From Sulfurimonas sp. (GTDB taxonomy: Bacteria; Campylobacterota; Campylobacteria; Campylobacterales; Sulfurimonadaceae): a stretch of DNA of 64,000 nucleotides. This document shows positions 63,085 to 64,000 of the stretch, in pieces. Every line of letters begins with the position of its first letter. Position 1 is the first letter of the stretch. The notes under the pieces were generated by a model. That model ran no database searches, had not been told where the DNA came from, and saw nothing but the letters and a program-made list of their open reading frames with translations. Where the stretch lies: NCBI RefSeq assembly GCF_029027585.1, contig NZ_CP093397.1, positions 2,407,405-2,471,404 of the forward strand. The letters run 5' to 3'. The translations under genes and the position numbers were made by a program.

Positions 63085-63588
63085 ATGCAAAAAGCAAATA
63101 TTAGCGGAAAAGTTTGGACATTTGGAAAAGATATTGATACGGATTTAATTATAGCTGCGAGATATCTTAATACTTCTGTACCAGAAGAACTAGCACTTCA
63201 TGTTATGGAAGATTCTGCTCCAGACTTTGTAAGTAAACTGGCTAAAGGCGACATCATAGTAGCTGGCGATAATTTTGGTTGTGGAAGTTCAAGAGAACAC
63301 GCTCCCATAGCACTAAAAGCTGCTGGAGTTGCTGCTATCATCGCTCCAACTTTTGCAAGAATTTTTTATAGAAACGCTTTTAATATGGGTCTTCCTATTT
63401 TTGAACTTGAACAAAGTAGTGAGATTAGTGAAGGTGATGAAGTGAGCGTAGATATGAATGCTGGAACAATCACAAATAAAACAACAAATAAAACATATAA
63501 ATTTAGTCCTATTCCTGAGTTTATGCAAGAACTAATAGATGCTGGTGGATTAATGAACTTTGCACAAAATGAGATTAAAGGTAAATAA
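63085..63588 (+). CDS. leuD: 3-isopropylmalate dehydratase small subunit
   Basis: A 167-residue swivel-domain subunit for the second step of leucine synthesis. It starts [20 protein letters not shown]. The conserved block is [20 protein letters not shown], followed by [20 protein letters not shown]. This short type resembles the archaeal/HACN-like LeuD. Its TAA overlaps the leuB ATG (TAATG), so the two are translationally coupled. The large subunit gene is not in the window. Confidence 0.94.
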   Translation: MQKANISGKVWTFGKDIDTDLIIAARYLNTSVPEELALHVMEDSAPDFVSKLAKGDIIVAGDNFGCGSSREHAPIALKAAGVAAIIAPTFARIFYRNAFNMGLPIFELEQSSEISEGDEVSVDMNAGTITNKTTNKTYKFSPIPEFMQELIDAGGLMNFAQNEIKGK

Positions 63589-64000
63589 TGAAAAACTATA
63601 AAATTGCAATAATAAAAGGTGACGGGATAGGTCCTGAAATAATAGATGAGGCAGTGAAGGTTTTAGATGCTGTTTCAGCTTGTTCAGGTTTTCATTTTAA
63701 GTATGAAGAGGCTCTTATGGGTGGTATCGCTTACGATATGACAGGAAACCCTCTTCCAAACGAAACTATCAATATTTCACTTAACTCAGATGCTGTACTT
63801 TTTGGTGCTATTGGTGGAGATAAATGGGATAATCTTGCTCGAGAGTTAAGACCAGAAAGTGGACTCTTAAGATTTAGAAAAGAGCTTGGTGTTTATGCAA
63901 ATCTCCGTCCTGCTATCGTTTATGATGAACTTATAAATGCATCTTCGCTTAAACCATCTGTGATTAAAGGTGTTGATTTGATGGTTGTTCGTGAGCTTAT
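63588..64000 (+). CDS. leuB: 3-isopropylmalate dehydrogenase (3' end beyond window)
   Basis: I read 137 codons to the window edge. The protein starts [20 protein letters not shown], the NAD-dependent decarboxylating dehydrogenase signature, followed by [12 protein letters not shown] and the substrate Arg region [20 protein letters not shown], then RPAIVYD and VDLMVVREL. These features identify LeuB rather than isocitrate dehydrogenase. It starts at the leuD stop (TAATG). Confidence 0.95.
   Translation, partial: MKNYKIAIIKGDGIGPEIIDEAVKVLDAVSACSGFHFKYEEALMGGIAYDMTGNPLPNETINISLNSDAVLFGAIGGDKWDNLARELRPESGLLRFRKELGVYANLRPAIVYDELINASSLKPSVIKGVDLMVVREL

Overview
The window is an AT-rich chromosomal segment of a Campylobacterota bacterium, most likely a Sulfurimonas-like chemolithotroph. 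Four things point there: a Wolinella-type frdCAB fumarate reductase; a second flavoprotein/FeS/CCG-domain complex of the SdhABE/MfrABE type; the order COG3400-like gene, aroB, mscS, mtaB, ftsH-like, bioV, which I recall as conserved in Helicobacter and Campylobacter; and a CmeABC-like efflux operon. I saw no tRNA, rRNA, CRISPR array, transposase or phage gene. The genus is an inference.

Layout. 1-4165 (minus) encodes a secreted 11-residue-repeat protein, a secreted basic protein, a MotA/TolQ/ExbB-like channel and a MotB/OmpA-like protein cut by the window edge. 4553-9719 (plus) holds a cytochrome c'-like protein, a membrane fusion protein, an RND pump split into two genes and a MORN-repeat protein. 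9743-19674 (plus) runs recQ, COG3400-like, aroB, mscS, mtaB, a protease-dead ftsH homologue, bioV, mog. 19676-25583 (minus) holds xthA, the SdhABE-type operon and a degenerate GGDEF protein. 25674-29188 (plus) is thiL-truD-psd-hypothetical. 29193-37566 (minus) has a delta-type carbonic anhydrase and a compact run folD-lepB-M50 protease-rpiB-hypothetical-apt-trpB-pepA-ychF. 37625-38687 (plus) has a cytochrome c and a CitE-like protein. 38689-45526 (minus) is TonB, an SMR pump and a complete RND-MFP-TolC operon. 45581-47802 (plus) is hemL, atpZ-like and a membrane protein. 47786-50331 (minus) is rpoD and a hypothetical. 50485-54989 (plus) is flgF-flgG, a chemoreceptor and a frameshifted GGDEF gene. 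54975-62877 (minus) is a dynamin-like pair, the first frameshifted, and frdCAB. 63085-64000 (plus) is leuD and the start of leuB.

How the genes work together. Two complexes interconvert fumarate and succinate on the quinone pool, which fits an organism using both respiratory and reductive TCA directions. The periplasm carries a carbonic anhydrase and small c-type cytochromes. Two separate RND systems and an SMR pump handle export. Flagellar rod genes with a sigma54-type promoter sit beside a chemoreceptor.

Most notable observations: a 39-bp GC-rich palindromic element inserted in the same reading frame in two neighbouring genes, with a compensatory base-pair change (46872-46910, 47479-47517); an uncharacterised MotAB-like envelope machine with a hendecad-repeat protein beside it; an RND permease cleanly divided between TM6 and TM7; an FtsH homologue lacking HExxH; structured REP-like elements; an inverted repeat covering the Shine-Dalgarno of the chemoreceptor; and two homopolymer frameshifts within 3 kb.
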